A stretch of DNA of 64,000 nucleotides from positions 242,139-306,138 of the forward strand of contig SADC01000061.1 of assembly GCA_004194705.1 (NCBI GenBank), written 5' to 3'. The translations under genes and the position numbers were made by a program. The notes beneath the pieces were generated by a model. That model was not told where the DNA came from. It saw only the letters and a program-made list of their open reading frames with translations, and did not search any database. Every line of letters begins with the position of its first letter. Within the stretch, counting starts at the first letter, position 1. Below are positions 11,338-21,275 of the stretch, in pieces. The stretch is from Ditylenchus dipsaci (lineage: Eukaryota > Nematoda > Chromadorea > Rhabditida > Anguinidae).

Positions 11338-11462
11338 CTAGCCGGTCCGTGACAATTCGTCACTTCGGCCGATTCGTGACTCGGGACGATTCGTCACCTC
11401 CTACTAAAATGGGACGATTTGTCACCTACCAATAAAATGGGACAATTCGTTACCTATTTCTA
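11338..11462 (+). repeat. spaced tandem array, GGGACGATTCGTCACC
   Basis: Five to six copies of a self-complementary word around GACGATTCGTCACC with variable filler. It sits about 450 bp beyond the C-terminal end of a MULE-type transposase remnant (11916-12105), as an element arm would. Confidence 0.75.
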
Positions 11463-11577
11463 ATTAGCATATAACTGTGCGATTTACAACAGTTACACAT
11501 CAATAATGGTCTAATAGATGTTACATCGTCAAAAATTGCCACCTCGTGCTTTTATTTATCAAAAATACAGGGTGGCC

Positions 11578-11875
11578 CATCCTTAGCGGACGGTTGGTTT
11601 CGGCCATAACTTTTGTTTTAAATATCCGATTTCGCTCATCTTTTTTTAAAGACTCGTGACATTGGGGTCAACAATATTCTGCCTAACTTGTGGTAGGAAA
11701 CATGCTTGTGAGCTTCAATTCCTGTAGAGCTGCATTTTGTATGGATGAAATTTTTGCTCCTAAAAAGGATTGTTCATTGTGCAGATATTCCAAACTTGAA
11801 AACGTTTACCTTGAGAATCCGCTGGATCTTGGCCAATGGCCAAAACCAACCGTCCGATAAGGATGGGCCACCCTG
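11578..11875. mobile_element. TA-flanked MITE, CAGGGTGGCCCATCC termini
   Basis: TA-CAGGGTGGCCCATCC and GGATGGGCCACCCTG-TA are perfect inverted ends with TA on both sides; GCGGACGGTTGGTTT also returns inverted. About 300 bp, no ORF of its own. Tc1/mariner-type by ends and target. Confidence 0.85.
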
Positions 11876-11915
11876 TATATTAACAAAACTAAACATCAAA
11901 CAAATAACAACTCAA

Positions 11916-12105
11916 TCATTGATCCATAATGAAGTTATAGGCCAGTCCTCGAAGATATTCCAGGAGGTCTAGGTCTTCTGGATCAGTTCTTGCATATTGC
12001 TGCACCTTCTTTAGAATTCTGTCATCGGCATCATAGTACTTATTTCTTTTCTTTTCAGGCTGAAGTCCTGTCAAGTAATGTTAGTAGTGCTTGTCGTGGA
12101 GCTGG
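11916..12105 (-). pseudogene. MULE-type transposase, C-terminal fragment
   Basis: On the minus strand an open stretch ends PEDLDLLEYLRGLAYNFIMD-stop, preceded by KKRNKYYDADDRILKKVQQ and HYLTGLQPEKK with one in-frame TAA upstream. The order 'basic segment, Y-D-x-R-I-x-K-x-V, then E-Y-L-R-G-x-A-x-N near the stop' recalls the tail of FLYWCH/MULE transposases of invertebrates (from memory of the family). No catalytic residues are included. Confidence 0.45.
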
Positions 12106-12527
12106 ATAATTTGCCCCCATACCTAATTAAGAGCCTGGGCACTTGGCTACCTCATTTTCCACCTTAATCACCACCGAAATGCTAGATGACTAATTTGGTC
12201 ATTTGCCACTGAATCTAAATGACTGGTCGATATTAGCGGGTTCGACCAGTCTTTCGCCCTTATACCTAATTAAGACCCTTGGTATTTGACTACCTTACAT
12301 TCTGCCTTATTCATCACTTTCATTTTACAAGACTCGATCAGTCTTTCACACCTAAACCTATACGACTGATTGATACTAGACGATATAAAACGGTCCGTGA
12401 CAATATTTCATGCATCCATTGAAAATGATAAGAAAATAATTAATGGAAATAATATTAACAGAGAGAAAAATTTAAGACCAAGAAATACAAAGAAAACTGA
12501 GACGATGAATGAAGATCTTTCAATTAA

Positions 12528-12922
12528 AGGGGCATACCAGCGCGTTGCACCACGAATTAAGGCGAGGGGACCAGCAAGTTCTCAAAAATCTTCCTTTTTT
12601 TCACTCGTTCGAACTCAAATCTGATATTATGACCTTATCCTATTTCTAAAAGCAGCAGAGTAGTTAACCACACAGATTTGTATCATTGATTGATTTACGA
12701 CCCCCCTGTCAATTTTGATTGTGCGGGAAATCAACTGATACAAATTCATGTGTGGTTCTACTAGGCAGCAAATCAAGATTGACATCGTAAATCAATCATG
12801 ATACAAATCTGGTATAGGCAAAAACTTTCGTCGGTCAGGTAGAACGCTTATAGAAAACGGTCATGAGAGAAAAAATTGATGGTCCCCGCCTTAATTGCAG
12901 TGTAACTCGCTGGTATGCCTTT
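12528..12922. mobile_element. TTAA-flanked MITE
   Basis: TTAA-AGGGGCATACCAGCG and CGCTGGTATGCCTTT-TTAA are inverted ends; ATTAAGGCG/CGCCTTAAT and AAATTCATGTG-type words are inverted inside. TTAA on both sides is the piggyBac-type target. Ends resemble 24295-24520 and 27511-27890. Confidence 0.75.
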
Positions 12923-12989
12923 TTAAGTTAGGAAAAGGATGAACGACGATCATTTGAAATTAAATTTGAAAATAGGTGACGAAGGCGTT

Positions 12990-13582
12990 AAGTGAATTCA
13001 TCAACACCGAATTCATCAACACATGAATTCATCAACACATGAATTCATCAACACATGAATTCATCAACACATGAATTCATCAACACATGAATTCATCAAC
13101 ATATGAATTCATCAACACATGAATTCATCAACACATGAATTCATCAATACACGAATTCATCAACACATGAATTCATCAACACATGAATTCATCAACACAT
13201 GAATTCATCAACACATGAATTCATCAACACATGAATTCATCAACACATGAATTCATCAACACATGAATTCATCAACACATGAATTCATCAACACATGAAT
13301 TCATCAATACACGAATTCATCAACACATGAATTCATCAACACATGAATTCATCAACACATGAATTCATCAATACACGAATTCATCAACACATGAATTCAT
13401 CAACACATGAATTCATCAACACATGAATTCATCAACACATGAATTCATCAATACACGAATTCATCAACACATGAATTCATCAACACATGAATTCATCAAC
13501 ACATGAATTCATCAACACATGAATTCATCAACACATGAATTCATCAACACATGAATTCATCAATACACGAATTCATCAACAA
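12990..13582 (+). repeat. 16-bp satellite GAATTCATCAACACAT, about 37 units
   Basis: A regular array with unit GAATTCATCAACACAT; a minority variant GAATTCATCAATACAC recurs at roughly regular larger intervals, which points to higher-order duplication. Each unit contains an EcoRI site. The period is not a multiple of three and all frames change, so it is not coding. Confidence 0.98.
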
Positions 13583-13689
13583 AATTCAAGTTTATTTGTC
13601 TTGACACAAAATTCGGCCTAGCGTATAGAAATGTAAAGGTTTTAAGCATGCGAGGAAAGTAATTCTGTAAAAATATCCGACCCTACCGG

Positions 13690-14060
13690 AGTAAGGGGAA
13701 ATGCAGTCGATGTGAAAACAAGCTTCCTCGCTGAAGGTGAAATAGCACAGTTCAGTAAGTGGTCACAGGACTTCTTTGCCTGTCTAAAGTGAGCGTTTGC
13801 ATGTCATTATTTGGCTGAAATATATTTGTTGGATTTAGCAACATTTACCAAATGTTTCGATCACTCCAAAGTCTCATATGCTGTGTTCTCATGTTTTGGA
13901 ATTTATGAAGCTGCACAACTTTCGGGGCCTGCTGTCGGAGCAATCGATCGAGTCATTGCATCGGACGGTAAATGGAGATGAGCGAAGGTTTGCGTCCCTT
14001 GGAAGAAGAGAGGATATATTGAGGAAAATAGTTGAAGAAAGTTGGAACAGTTTCGGAACA
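13690..14060 (+). pseudogene. transposase-like fragment (SEQSIESLHRTVN)
   Basis: Two exon-like pieces: about 13690-13788 (ending before a GTGAGC donor) and 13878-14060. The second reads HVLEFMKLHNFRGLLSEQ and SIESLHRTVN, then a charged helix. The 'L-S-E-Q-x-I-E-S-x-H-x-x-x-N' motif recalls the tail of repetitive transposase-derived proteins in invertebrate genomes. I cannot name the superfamily. It is interrupted by the inverted repeat that follows. Confidence 0.4.
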
Positions 14061-14330
14061 TCCACCCCAGTCAATTTCGGTAAACCCACCCAGTCAAAAA
14101 TCAGCTTTGGGGACCAAGGCAACTTTTTTTTCAAATTTTTTCATAAAAAAAATATATAAATTTTTCTTTAAAAAATATTTTTTGAAAAATCAAAAAAAAT
14201 TTAATTTTTATAAAAAAAATTTAAAAAAAAAAGTTGCCTTGGACCCCAAGCTGATTTTTGACTGGGGTGGGTATACCGAAATTGACTGGGGTGGGTATAC
14301 CGAAATTGAATGGGGTGGGTGTTCCGAAAT
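14045..14330. repeat. inverted repeat with GGGGACCAAGGCAAC word
   Basis: AAATCAGCTTTGGGGACC on the left returns as GGACCCCAAGCTGATTTT on the right, with CACCCCAGTCAATTTCGG words outside. The centre is nearly pure A/T. Confidence 0.8.
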
Positions 14331-14526
14331 TTAGTCAGAAAGTTATGTTAGATGAATAAGTTATGTTAGAAAAAGTTATGTTAGCTGGCAATGAAATTAC
14401 ATAACTGAAGTCAATGATAGACCTCGGTTCGTTTCAAAACATGTGAAAAAGTGACATTTCCAAGAAATCTTTTTGAATTTCTTGGCGTTTTGTTAATTTT
14501 TTAACCGAGGGCAATTGGGGAGGAGA

Positions 14527-14812
14527 AGAATGGGCCATTTCAAATTGGGCCAGTTCAATTTGGGCCACTTTCAAATTGGGCCATTTCAAATTGAGCCAAT
14601 GCAAATTGGGCCAACTTCAAATTGGGTCAATTCAAATTGCGCCAATTTATTGGCAATTTTTTAACTGTTGTTTGATTCAAAATCGTGGCCCATTTTGAAA
14701 TTGGGCCAATTGGAAAATGGCCCAATGCGAAATAGCGCATTGGCGCAATTTGAAATGGCCAAATTTGAAAATGGCTCAAATTGAATCGTCCCAATTCGAA
14801 ATGGCCCATTCT
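14527..14812. mobile_element. foldback element with AATTGGGCCA arm repeats
   Basis: Left arm 14527-14645 has seven or so copies of (TTTCA)AATTGGGCCA; the right arm 14690-14812 is the inverse. Ends GAAGAATGGGCCATTTC and AATGGCCCATTCTTC are inverted. Flanking GGGCAAT on both sides (14511 and 14823) may be the target duplication. No ORF. Confidence 0.85.
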
Positions 14813-15519
14813 TCATCTCCATGGGCAATCATAGCTCAATAGGCCCCTTGAATAGGCGCTTGCTGCGGGGACCAAGGTAACTCAACCTAAAAGGGTACGT
14901 GAACATCTCTAAAAGACCGTAATTATGATTTCGAATTTTGGGGGCTGTGTACTCGAAACAACTAAAATTTTCAGGTAACTTTATTTTGAAACAGCTCACT
15001 GCTACATACGAAGCAAGAATGTAAGAATGATATAAGAATGATCGAGTCGGGAAATTCTTTTCGTAGCTTGTTCTTCTGGCATCCGTTTGCTGGCACCTAA
15101 AAAACAAGAAACAAAAAGCAAAAAACGGCTGAAAGTATAAGAAAAACTGACCCTACCGGAGTATACACCCCCCCCCCTCCCAAATGAAATTTTTTTAAAG
15201 TGTTTTCAAACATCCTATATCGACCTAAAATTGCCTCAGGAGTTCAAAAAAAGACATAATTTTTGAGTTCTGGTTAATTAAAAAATGAGTTTTGGACATT
15301 TTGAAATTTCGACCATTCGCCTGTTTTGGTCATTGGAGCTGGGCAAAAAGAGCCTCTAAATGCATTTTTGTTCAAGAGTCTTGCTCGGTATTATGTCTAA
15401 GGTAATGCGCCTTCGGGGGCGCAGGGGGCTTGGTTGCTTGGGTTGAGATACGCACACCCACATACCTTAGACGCAAATCACTCGAAAGGGACTTTGGATG
15501 CATATAAAATGTATGCATA

Positions 15520-16203
15520 CACTCGGACCTCGCTATAGTGCGACCCCTTGGGGTCAACCCAAACTCGCACTATAGTGGGAGTCGCACTATATCGAGGGTC
15601 TCCAAACCATTTTAAAACAATGTTCGCACTACAGTCAAATCTCCCATTAACATAACGCCAAGGGACCGGCAAAACCATTATGTTAATGGGAGGTAAATTA
15701 TATAGAAGATCAATTGAAAGGGACCGACACCAGCGTTATGTTAATGAGAGATTTATGTTAATTGGGGAGTATGTTAATGGGAGATTCCACTGTATATCGA
15801 GCTTATGATTCAAAACGCTGCATTAAATCAAAGTTTCATTCGTAAAACAACCATAACAAGAACAAATTAACAAAATGAACAATAAACAATCAAAGGACTG
15901 TTAAGAAATCTGAAGAAAAAGAAGAATGAGTATCTTAGTAGTTGTTTGCGACTGTACCAATAATTGATTTTTCGGCGGGAATTCAAAATCCTGTAATTTT
16001 TAACATAAATTTTTATGAATCGCACTATATCGAGGGTCATTTTATTTGTCGGGACCGCGTCATGTTCGCACTATAGTGGAAGTCGCACTATATTGGAGGT
16101 CTAGTCAGCCCTATTTGGGGCAAAACCAACCAAACTGGTCCTGAACTCGCACTATAGTGGAAGTCGCACTATAGTGCGGTCGCACTATAGCGAGGTCCGA
16201 CTG
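15520..16203. mobile_element. CAGTC-type element with CTCGCTATAGTGCG words
   Basis: Left end CACTCGGACCTCGC and right end GCGAGGTCCGACTG. The word CGCACTATAG repeats in both orientations through the element. It interrupts the phrase GCATA/CCAGAGTTTC, which is intact in other core copies (for example 16650-16680), so insertion occurred next to TA. Confidence 0.85.
15632..15792. mobile_element. CAGTC-type MITE nested in 15520-16203
   Basis: TA-CAGTCAAATCTCCCATTAAC and GTTAATGGGAGATTCCACTG-TA. Taking out the element and one TA gives CGCACTATATCGAG, exactly the word that the host element carries at about 15584 and 16021. A clear TA target duplication and third nesting level. Confidence 0.92.
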
Positions 16204-17444
16204 TGCCAGAGTTTCTTTATGCGGTAGGCCCCAGTCAACAAAACTATGTTCAACATTTTCCTTTTCACACTAAATTGGCCACTTTTTGGTCTATTTCCAT
16301 CGAATTTGAAATTCAAATCTCTGGCGTGCCTGGTACCCGCGAATTTGAAACGGAAGAATGATTCCATTCACTCTTCCTGGTCCAGATCGATCTTGAAAGG
16401 AGGGGAAAAGCCATTTAGGTTTGAAAAAGTGGCTTCCATAGCGCAGTGCGTAAGCATTTACGTTTTTGGCCCAAAATAGTGTTGTTTTTTGTTTTTGTTC
16501 AAGAGTCTTGCTCGGAATTATGTCTAAGGTAATTGAGTGCGCGCATCTCTAACCAACCAAGCCCCCTGCGCCGGGGCTTGGTTGCTTGGGGTTGAGATGC
16601 ACACACCCACATACCTTAGACGCAAAGCACTCGAAAGGACTCTGGATGCATAAAAACATATGCATACCAGAGTTTCTTTATGCGGTAGGCCCCAGTCAAC
16701 AAAACTATGTTCAACATCTTCCTTTTCACACTAAATTGTCCCTTTTTGGTCCTTTCCCACCCTAATATGGCCCTAAATCCCTTCAAAAATGGTCAAAATA
16801 GGTGTTTTTGGGTGGTCCCAAAGCTCAATTTTTTATTAACCAGAACTTAAAAATAATGTCTTTTTTGAACTCCTGAGGTGATTTTAGGTCGATATAGGGT
16901 GTTTGGAAACACTTTTAAAAAAATTTCATTTGGGGGGGGGGGATATACTCCGGTAGGGTCGGATATCCTAATTTTTTCTTTCGGTCAAAAATTTTACACT
17001 TAGTTATCATAAAGCCTACAACAATATGTCATAAAAAAGCTGATTTGTCATTAGAAAGGATGAATCCCAGTTTTATTTATTTCTAATGTGGTTGCAGAGC
17101 CATATTTTCTTCACAATTCGGTGTTTCAATCTCAGAAAAAATTGTGCAGAATGAAAAGTAGGATTGACATCATGAATAATATAATTTCTGAATACCTTCA
17201 AAAAATGCCCTAAAAATCGAAATGGAAAAAAGTTTGATTACTCTAGACTCTAGAGCACCTACTTGCAAAAAGGATGACGAGGGATATTTCCTGGATCTGT
17301 ACAAAAGCCATAGGTGGCCACTGGCGTACGCTTACTTAACACCTTATTGACGTAAACCCCTCATTCACGGATGTCCAGCCGTGCTGTGGTAAGTGGGCGG
17401 TGAGTACACAAATCAACTCTCGTTTGTCGACTCTTTTATTAGCA

Positions 17445-17800
17445 TTATTGGGAGAGTTAACTTTTATGATCATTTACTGTATGCGATCGTTGACTGTATT
17501 GCGACCATTGACTGTACTGGAAGCGTTGACTGAGAGGATAGTTGACTGTATTGGGAATCCCAATTTGCGATAATTGACAATAGCCCGGTTTCTGGAGCGT
17601 TCGTTAGTGGGAGATTTTTGCATTACTCATCCATTTTACGTGATGAAACGGAATAAAATGAAGCAAAAGTAAAAAAGATGCCGTAAAAAAATTCATGAAT
17701 AGCGGGGAACAATTGACCGATTTCTTATCGAGCGGTCAATTAATATTAATTGACCGGTCAATTGATTGGTCAATTGACCATTAGTCAACCATCTGCAACA
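17445..17800. repeat. spaced arrays: GTTGACTGTATTG then GGTCAATTGACC
   Basis: 17450-17570 repeats a GTTGACTGTATTG-like word five times with fillers such as GGGA or GCGACC. 17700-17800 repeats the palindrome GGTCAATTGACC. The pair resembles the arms of the foldback elements elsewhere, but no clean ends are visible. Confidence 0.6.
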
Positions 17801-17984
17801 AAAGGATTCTCAGACATTGGGAGATTCGAACATATTGGGGACTCACACAAAGTCTGTTCAAACAATGGAGATTCGAGCAAAATCCGTTCAAACAACACCT
17901 AATAACTTTTTAATATTTTAATCCGTGGTCTCTTAATATTGTTAGTTTAGAAAAAAACTATGGAAATTCATCGGTTGCAGTTTA

Positions 17985-18215
17985 CAATACCCTCCCCCCA
18001 CGGAGAGTGGTCAGATGGAGGAGATAACCTCATATTCGTGTTTCTCGACCACGATTTCATGAGAAAGCCGGCTGCTTTTTTTATTCTGAAACAAAAAAAA
18101 TCGAACCACAGGGGTATCATGGTTTTTAGTCAAAATTTGAAAAATTTAAATTGGCGCTTTTTGAATTTTAAAGGGATTAAGGGCTGTATTGGGAGGGAAA
18201 GGGAATAAAAAAAGG
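17985..18215 (+). repeat. dispersed repeat, copy of 8715-8950
   Basis: Same text as 8715-8950 with point differences (CCCCCCACGGAGAGTG, GAGAAAGCCGGCTGC, GGGCTGTATTGGGAGGG). Confidence 0.8.
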
Positions 18216-18536
18216 GCCAATAATCACACAGGACCCACGAACTTGCTAAAGGGATAATGTGCTAAAGGGGGGGGCTAAATCCATACTGTGATCTGGGGAA
18301 ATCGCGGAAAAGGGTTGACGAAAAAAAGGAAAAAAGATGCGCTTTGAATAAAAAAACGCAAAATGCCTTTCAATTTTTTGAAAAAAAATTATGGCCACTT
18401 GTTTCATAACTTATTTACATTTATGGCCTGTAAAAAACTAGCAAGAAAGTAGGCATGCATTTAGAAAGATTATTTTGGTCATGGAATATCTGATCTTGGC
18501 TGGCACATTCTTGCTTAAATTTTCTTTTAATTGCAG

Positions 18537-20830
18537 CATTTTCATTGACATCTTCGGCACAGAGTATGATGTCGACAAGTTTCGTCGTGTGGAGTTTGAA
18601 GCCTCTTGCAGCAGTTCATTTGAGCAAGTAGAAGACATTATTGCCAGAGGCTTGTCACCCCACTCTCACCAAATCTCAAGTCTTCTCCTGGTTGGTGGTG
18701 CTTCTCGGATGCCTAAAATCAAACACATAGTTGCCAAATACATCTCCTCGGAATGCCAGCTGGTTACTGTGATAGTGGCTGAAGAAGCCGCAGTTATTGG
18801 GACTGCAGTCCAGGCTTCTCTGTTGACTGGTCACCCCACGCTGGCACATGCTTTTGTTCATGACTTTGGTGGGCTTCTTTTATTATGGTTAAAAATTAAC
18901 TTTTTTCATTATTAGCTTACAAGTCTGTATTCGCGGTTTTGCCAGAATTAAGAATTAAAGTTCTGGATCGATGCAATCCAATCCCAACTATTCGCACCAG
19001 ACAGCCTAATATTTGCACTGCTGAGCGACAAGAACTGCCAGTACAGGTTGGTTTTTTATTTTATCAATATTGTCTTTTCATTGACATAAATCTGGGCTCT
19101 CAACTCAAATTTTTTTAATAAGTACAATTGTTCAAAACAAGTACATTTAAGGCATTTAAAAAAATATGTTATTTTATTCATTAGTTATTTTATCCAATTA
19201 GATCGGTTGGGGCGTTACTAGGAGCAAGGAAATATTTAGAGTAAATTTTAGTAAATAACCAAAATTAATATTTAGTTGATCACAGACACCAACGAAATGC
19301 TAGGTACTCTGTCTCTGAAAACAAAATCGTCTTTATGGGTCAATCTGGATAGCAATGGGATCAACTTTATCAACTTCATCCAGCCTCATTCACAGCCTCA
19401 GCTTGCTCAATATCCCAGCTTGTTTAAGCCTAACAGTTCAGACTTACAGCAAGCTAAGTTGAAGATCCAACAATATAGGGAAGGAATATCTAACACCAAA
19501 AGTGACTTTGCGCCCAAACAAATATGTCCCAAAGAAGGGGTGGAACACAAGAAACCTTCTATTCTTGAGCAATTGGAACAAAAAAGAAAGGAAAAGGAGA
19601 AGGAGAAGGATCGAAAAGATGCCATACAAGCCATAGCGGACCAGCAAATGGAGGAATTTGAAGAGCAGACTAAAGCGCGACGTCAAAAGCAAGCCATTGA
19701 CAAGTGGGAACAGGAACACTCTGCTATGCAAACTAAAAAAGCATATGGAAGCTATGCCGCTGCTGTTGCTGTATCCATGGTCAGGCTGCCCCATGAAATT
19801 GAGATGTCTGAACCGAAGAGAATTGAGGAAATAATGAACCGCCAAACCAGCACTGCCATTGAGATTGAGGAAGACGGGGACAGTGATGAAGACTTTGCTA
19901 TAATCGACGCTGAAGAGTGCGTACCTAGCAAAGTGACACAGGTCAGTCATGCGATAAAGACTAATTGACGCCACTGGAATATACGGGTATAGACGTTTGG
20001 CTACAAATGTAACATTTTTGGCGTTCTGCCCTATGTTCTGTTTAAGCCACTTAGGCCTACTTAGGCTTAGGCCTTAGGCTTAGGCCTTAGGCTTAGGTTT
20101 AGGCTTAGGGACCAAAAAAATGTCTTACGAACTACAAAATGGCTGAAAAAATAAGCCTAAGTGGCTTAAACAGAACATAGGGCAGAACGCCGAAAATGTT
20201 ACATTTGTAGCCAAACGTCTACTCACCGAATATACCCCCTCCTCCAATAATTTTTCAGGTACCCCAAAACCATATTTTTTTTTGAAAAATGCTGAAATTA
20301 GTACGGGTTGTCCCTGAGCCTAATGCCTAGGCCCCAAAGCCTAAGGGCTAAGCCTAATTCCTAAGCCTAAAAATTATTGGGGGGGGGGGGGGTGGTTGGT
20401 ATATTGCAGTAGCGTTTTTTTAGGGGGGGGGGTATATTCCAGCAGTGCCGTCTAATTTATTAATTAAAATTGTTTTAATCGGCAGAGAAAAGACAATGAT
20501 AAAGGTGTGGTGGAGAACACTAAACTGCAGGGTCATCAACATGTGGACCACTACGGTGGTACCAAAGAAAGTGCAAACACTCAGCAGCAGGTTGGAATTT
20601 TTATTGAAAATTTGAGTGAATAAGCATAGCCTGTCAGCATAGAAAGGTAAATCGAAAAAAAAAACAAGTTGTATAGAATTTAAAAAATAAAGAATCAAAC
20701 TTTTTCAAGTTGAAATTCACTTTCAGACCGAAATCCTACCCCTTTTACTTTGTAATTTGGCATCTTTTTTACGCAGAATCAGTCACACGGTACCACAATA
20801 ATCGCAATGGAAAATTTGAAAACAATTGTA
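18537..20830 (+). CDS. HSP70-family protein, C-terminal half
   Basis: Exons 18537-18868, 18916-19046, 19276-19941, 20486-20590 and a possible last one from 20777 join in phase at GT-AG sites. The first encodes the end of the HSP70 ATPase domain: ISSLLLVGGASRMPKIKHIV (canonical L-V-G-G-x-S-R-x-P) and EEAAVIGTAVQAS, where the family has E-A-V-A-x-G-A-A. Then follow the start of the substrate domain (HDFAYKSVF, VLDRCNPIPTIRTRQ), NEMLGTLSLK, and a long charged KEKEKEKDRKD-type helix and acidic tail. Canonical HSP70 does not have this basic/acidic tail, so it is an atypical, HSPA14- or HSP110-like member. The N-terminal two thirds of the ATPase domain is not found upstream to 13 kb; it may lie across large repeat-filled introns or be missing. 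No frameshift in the main exon. Confidence 0.8.
19965..20462. mobile_element. palindromic element with TTAGGC-like runs, in HSP70 intron
   Basis: Outer inverted words TAATTGACGCCACTGG and CCAGCAGTGCCGTCTAATT; inner inverted words AGACGTTTGGCTACAAATG and GGGCAGAACGCC. The centre (20045-20110) is made of alternating CTTAGGC/CCTTAGG, and more CCTAAGC words occur at 20315-20370. Confidence 0.8.
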
Positions 20831-20860
20831 TTGCTTTTTTATATTCCATTGAGACCCGAC

Positions 20861-21113
20861 TACCGTATTTCCTCTAATAAGCGCGCCGGCGCGCTTATTA
20901 TTCAAACCCCCAAAATCGAAAAATTTGGAATTCGATTTCGAGATTTTCGGGTGCTCAACTAAAATCTAAAAAGTGGAATCGGTAGAGCTCGTGGGAGTTA
21001 AGAAAACGTATCAAACAGCTTTGGAATAAAAATTCTCTGAGCTGAGATATAGGCCCTCAAAGTAGGGGTGCGCGCTTATTAGAGCATGCGCGCTTATTAG
21101 AGGAAATACGGTA
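20861..21113. mobile_element. TACCGTATT-family MITE, GCGCGC palindrome
   Basis: Termini TACCGTATTTCCTCTAATA and TTAGAGGAAATACGGTA; subterminal palindrome AAGCGCGCCGGCGCGCTT, with the half-word GCGCGCTTATTAGAG twice at the right. The core, including AAAAGTGGAATCGG and AGCTCGTGGGAGTTAAG, is as in 10075-10338. Confidence 0.92.
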
Positions 21114-21115
21114 GT

Positions 21116-21200
21116 TACAAATGTTAGTGTTAGTGTTAGGTTAGTTTCAGATGTTAGTGTTAGTGTTAGGTTAGTTTCAGGTGTAACTGTCAGTGTTCGG
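21116..21200 (+). repeat. short tandem repeat TTAGTGTTAGTGTTAGG
   Basis: Two and a half units of ATGTTAGTGTTAGTGTTAGG plus TTAGTTTCAG, directly after the MITE and before the hAT gene. Confidence 0.85.
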
Positions 21201-21275
21201 GTTATTGGCTAATCTTGTACAAACTATACCATCTAAAGACTGTTCATTTTTTTTCTCAATGATATAATTTTAGCT

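Larger units (their letters stand above)
15148..16965. mobile_element. large palindromic element with structured core and nested insertions
   Basis: Outer ends GACCCTACCGGAGTATAC and ATACTCCGGTAGGGTC are inverted, followed inward on both sides by a C-run, AAATGAAATTTTTTTAAA, then TATCGACCTAAAATTGCC and GAGTTCTGGTTAATTAAAA in opposite orientation. The interior contains two partial copies of the structured core (15340-15515, 16490-16720) and the nested element 15520-16203. No transposase gene is seen. Confidence 0.75.

Noticed and set aside
12990..13582. CRISPR-like regular repeat array
   Set aside because: Units are contiguous 16-mers without unique spacers, in a eukaryotic, intron-bearing context with no cas genes. 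It is a satellite.
18475..18536. ATG upstream of the HSP70 exon as the true start
   Set aside because: The hydrophobic run before 18537 is a translated intron: a TTTTAATTGCAG acceptor borders the conserved region, and the ATPase domain would be missing its first two thirds.
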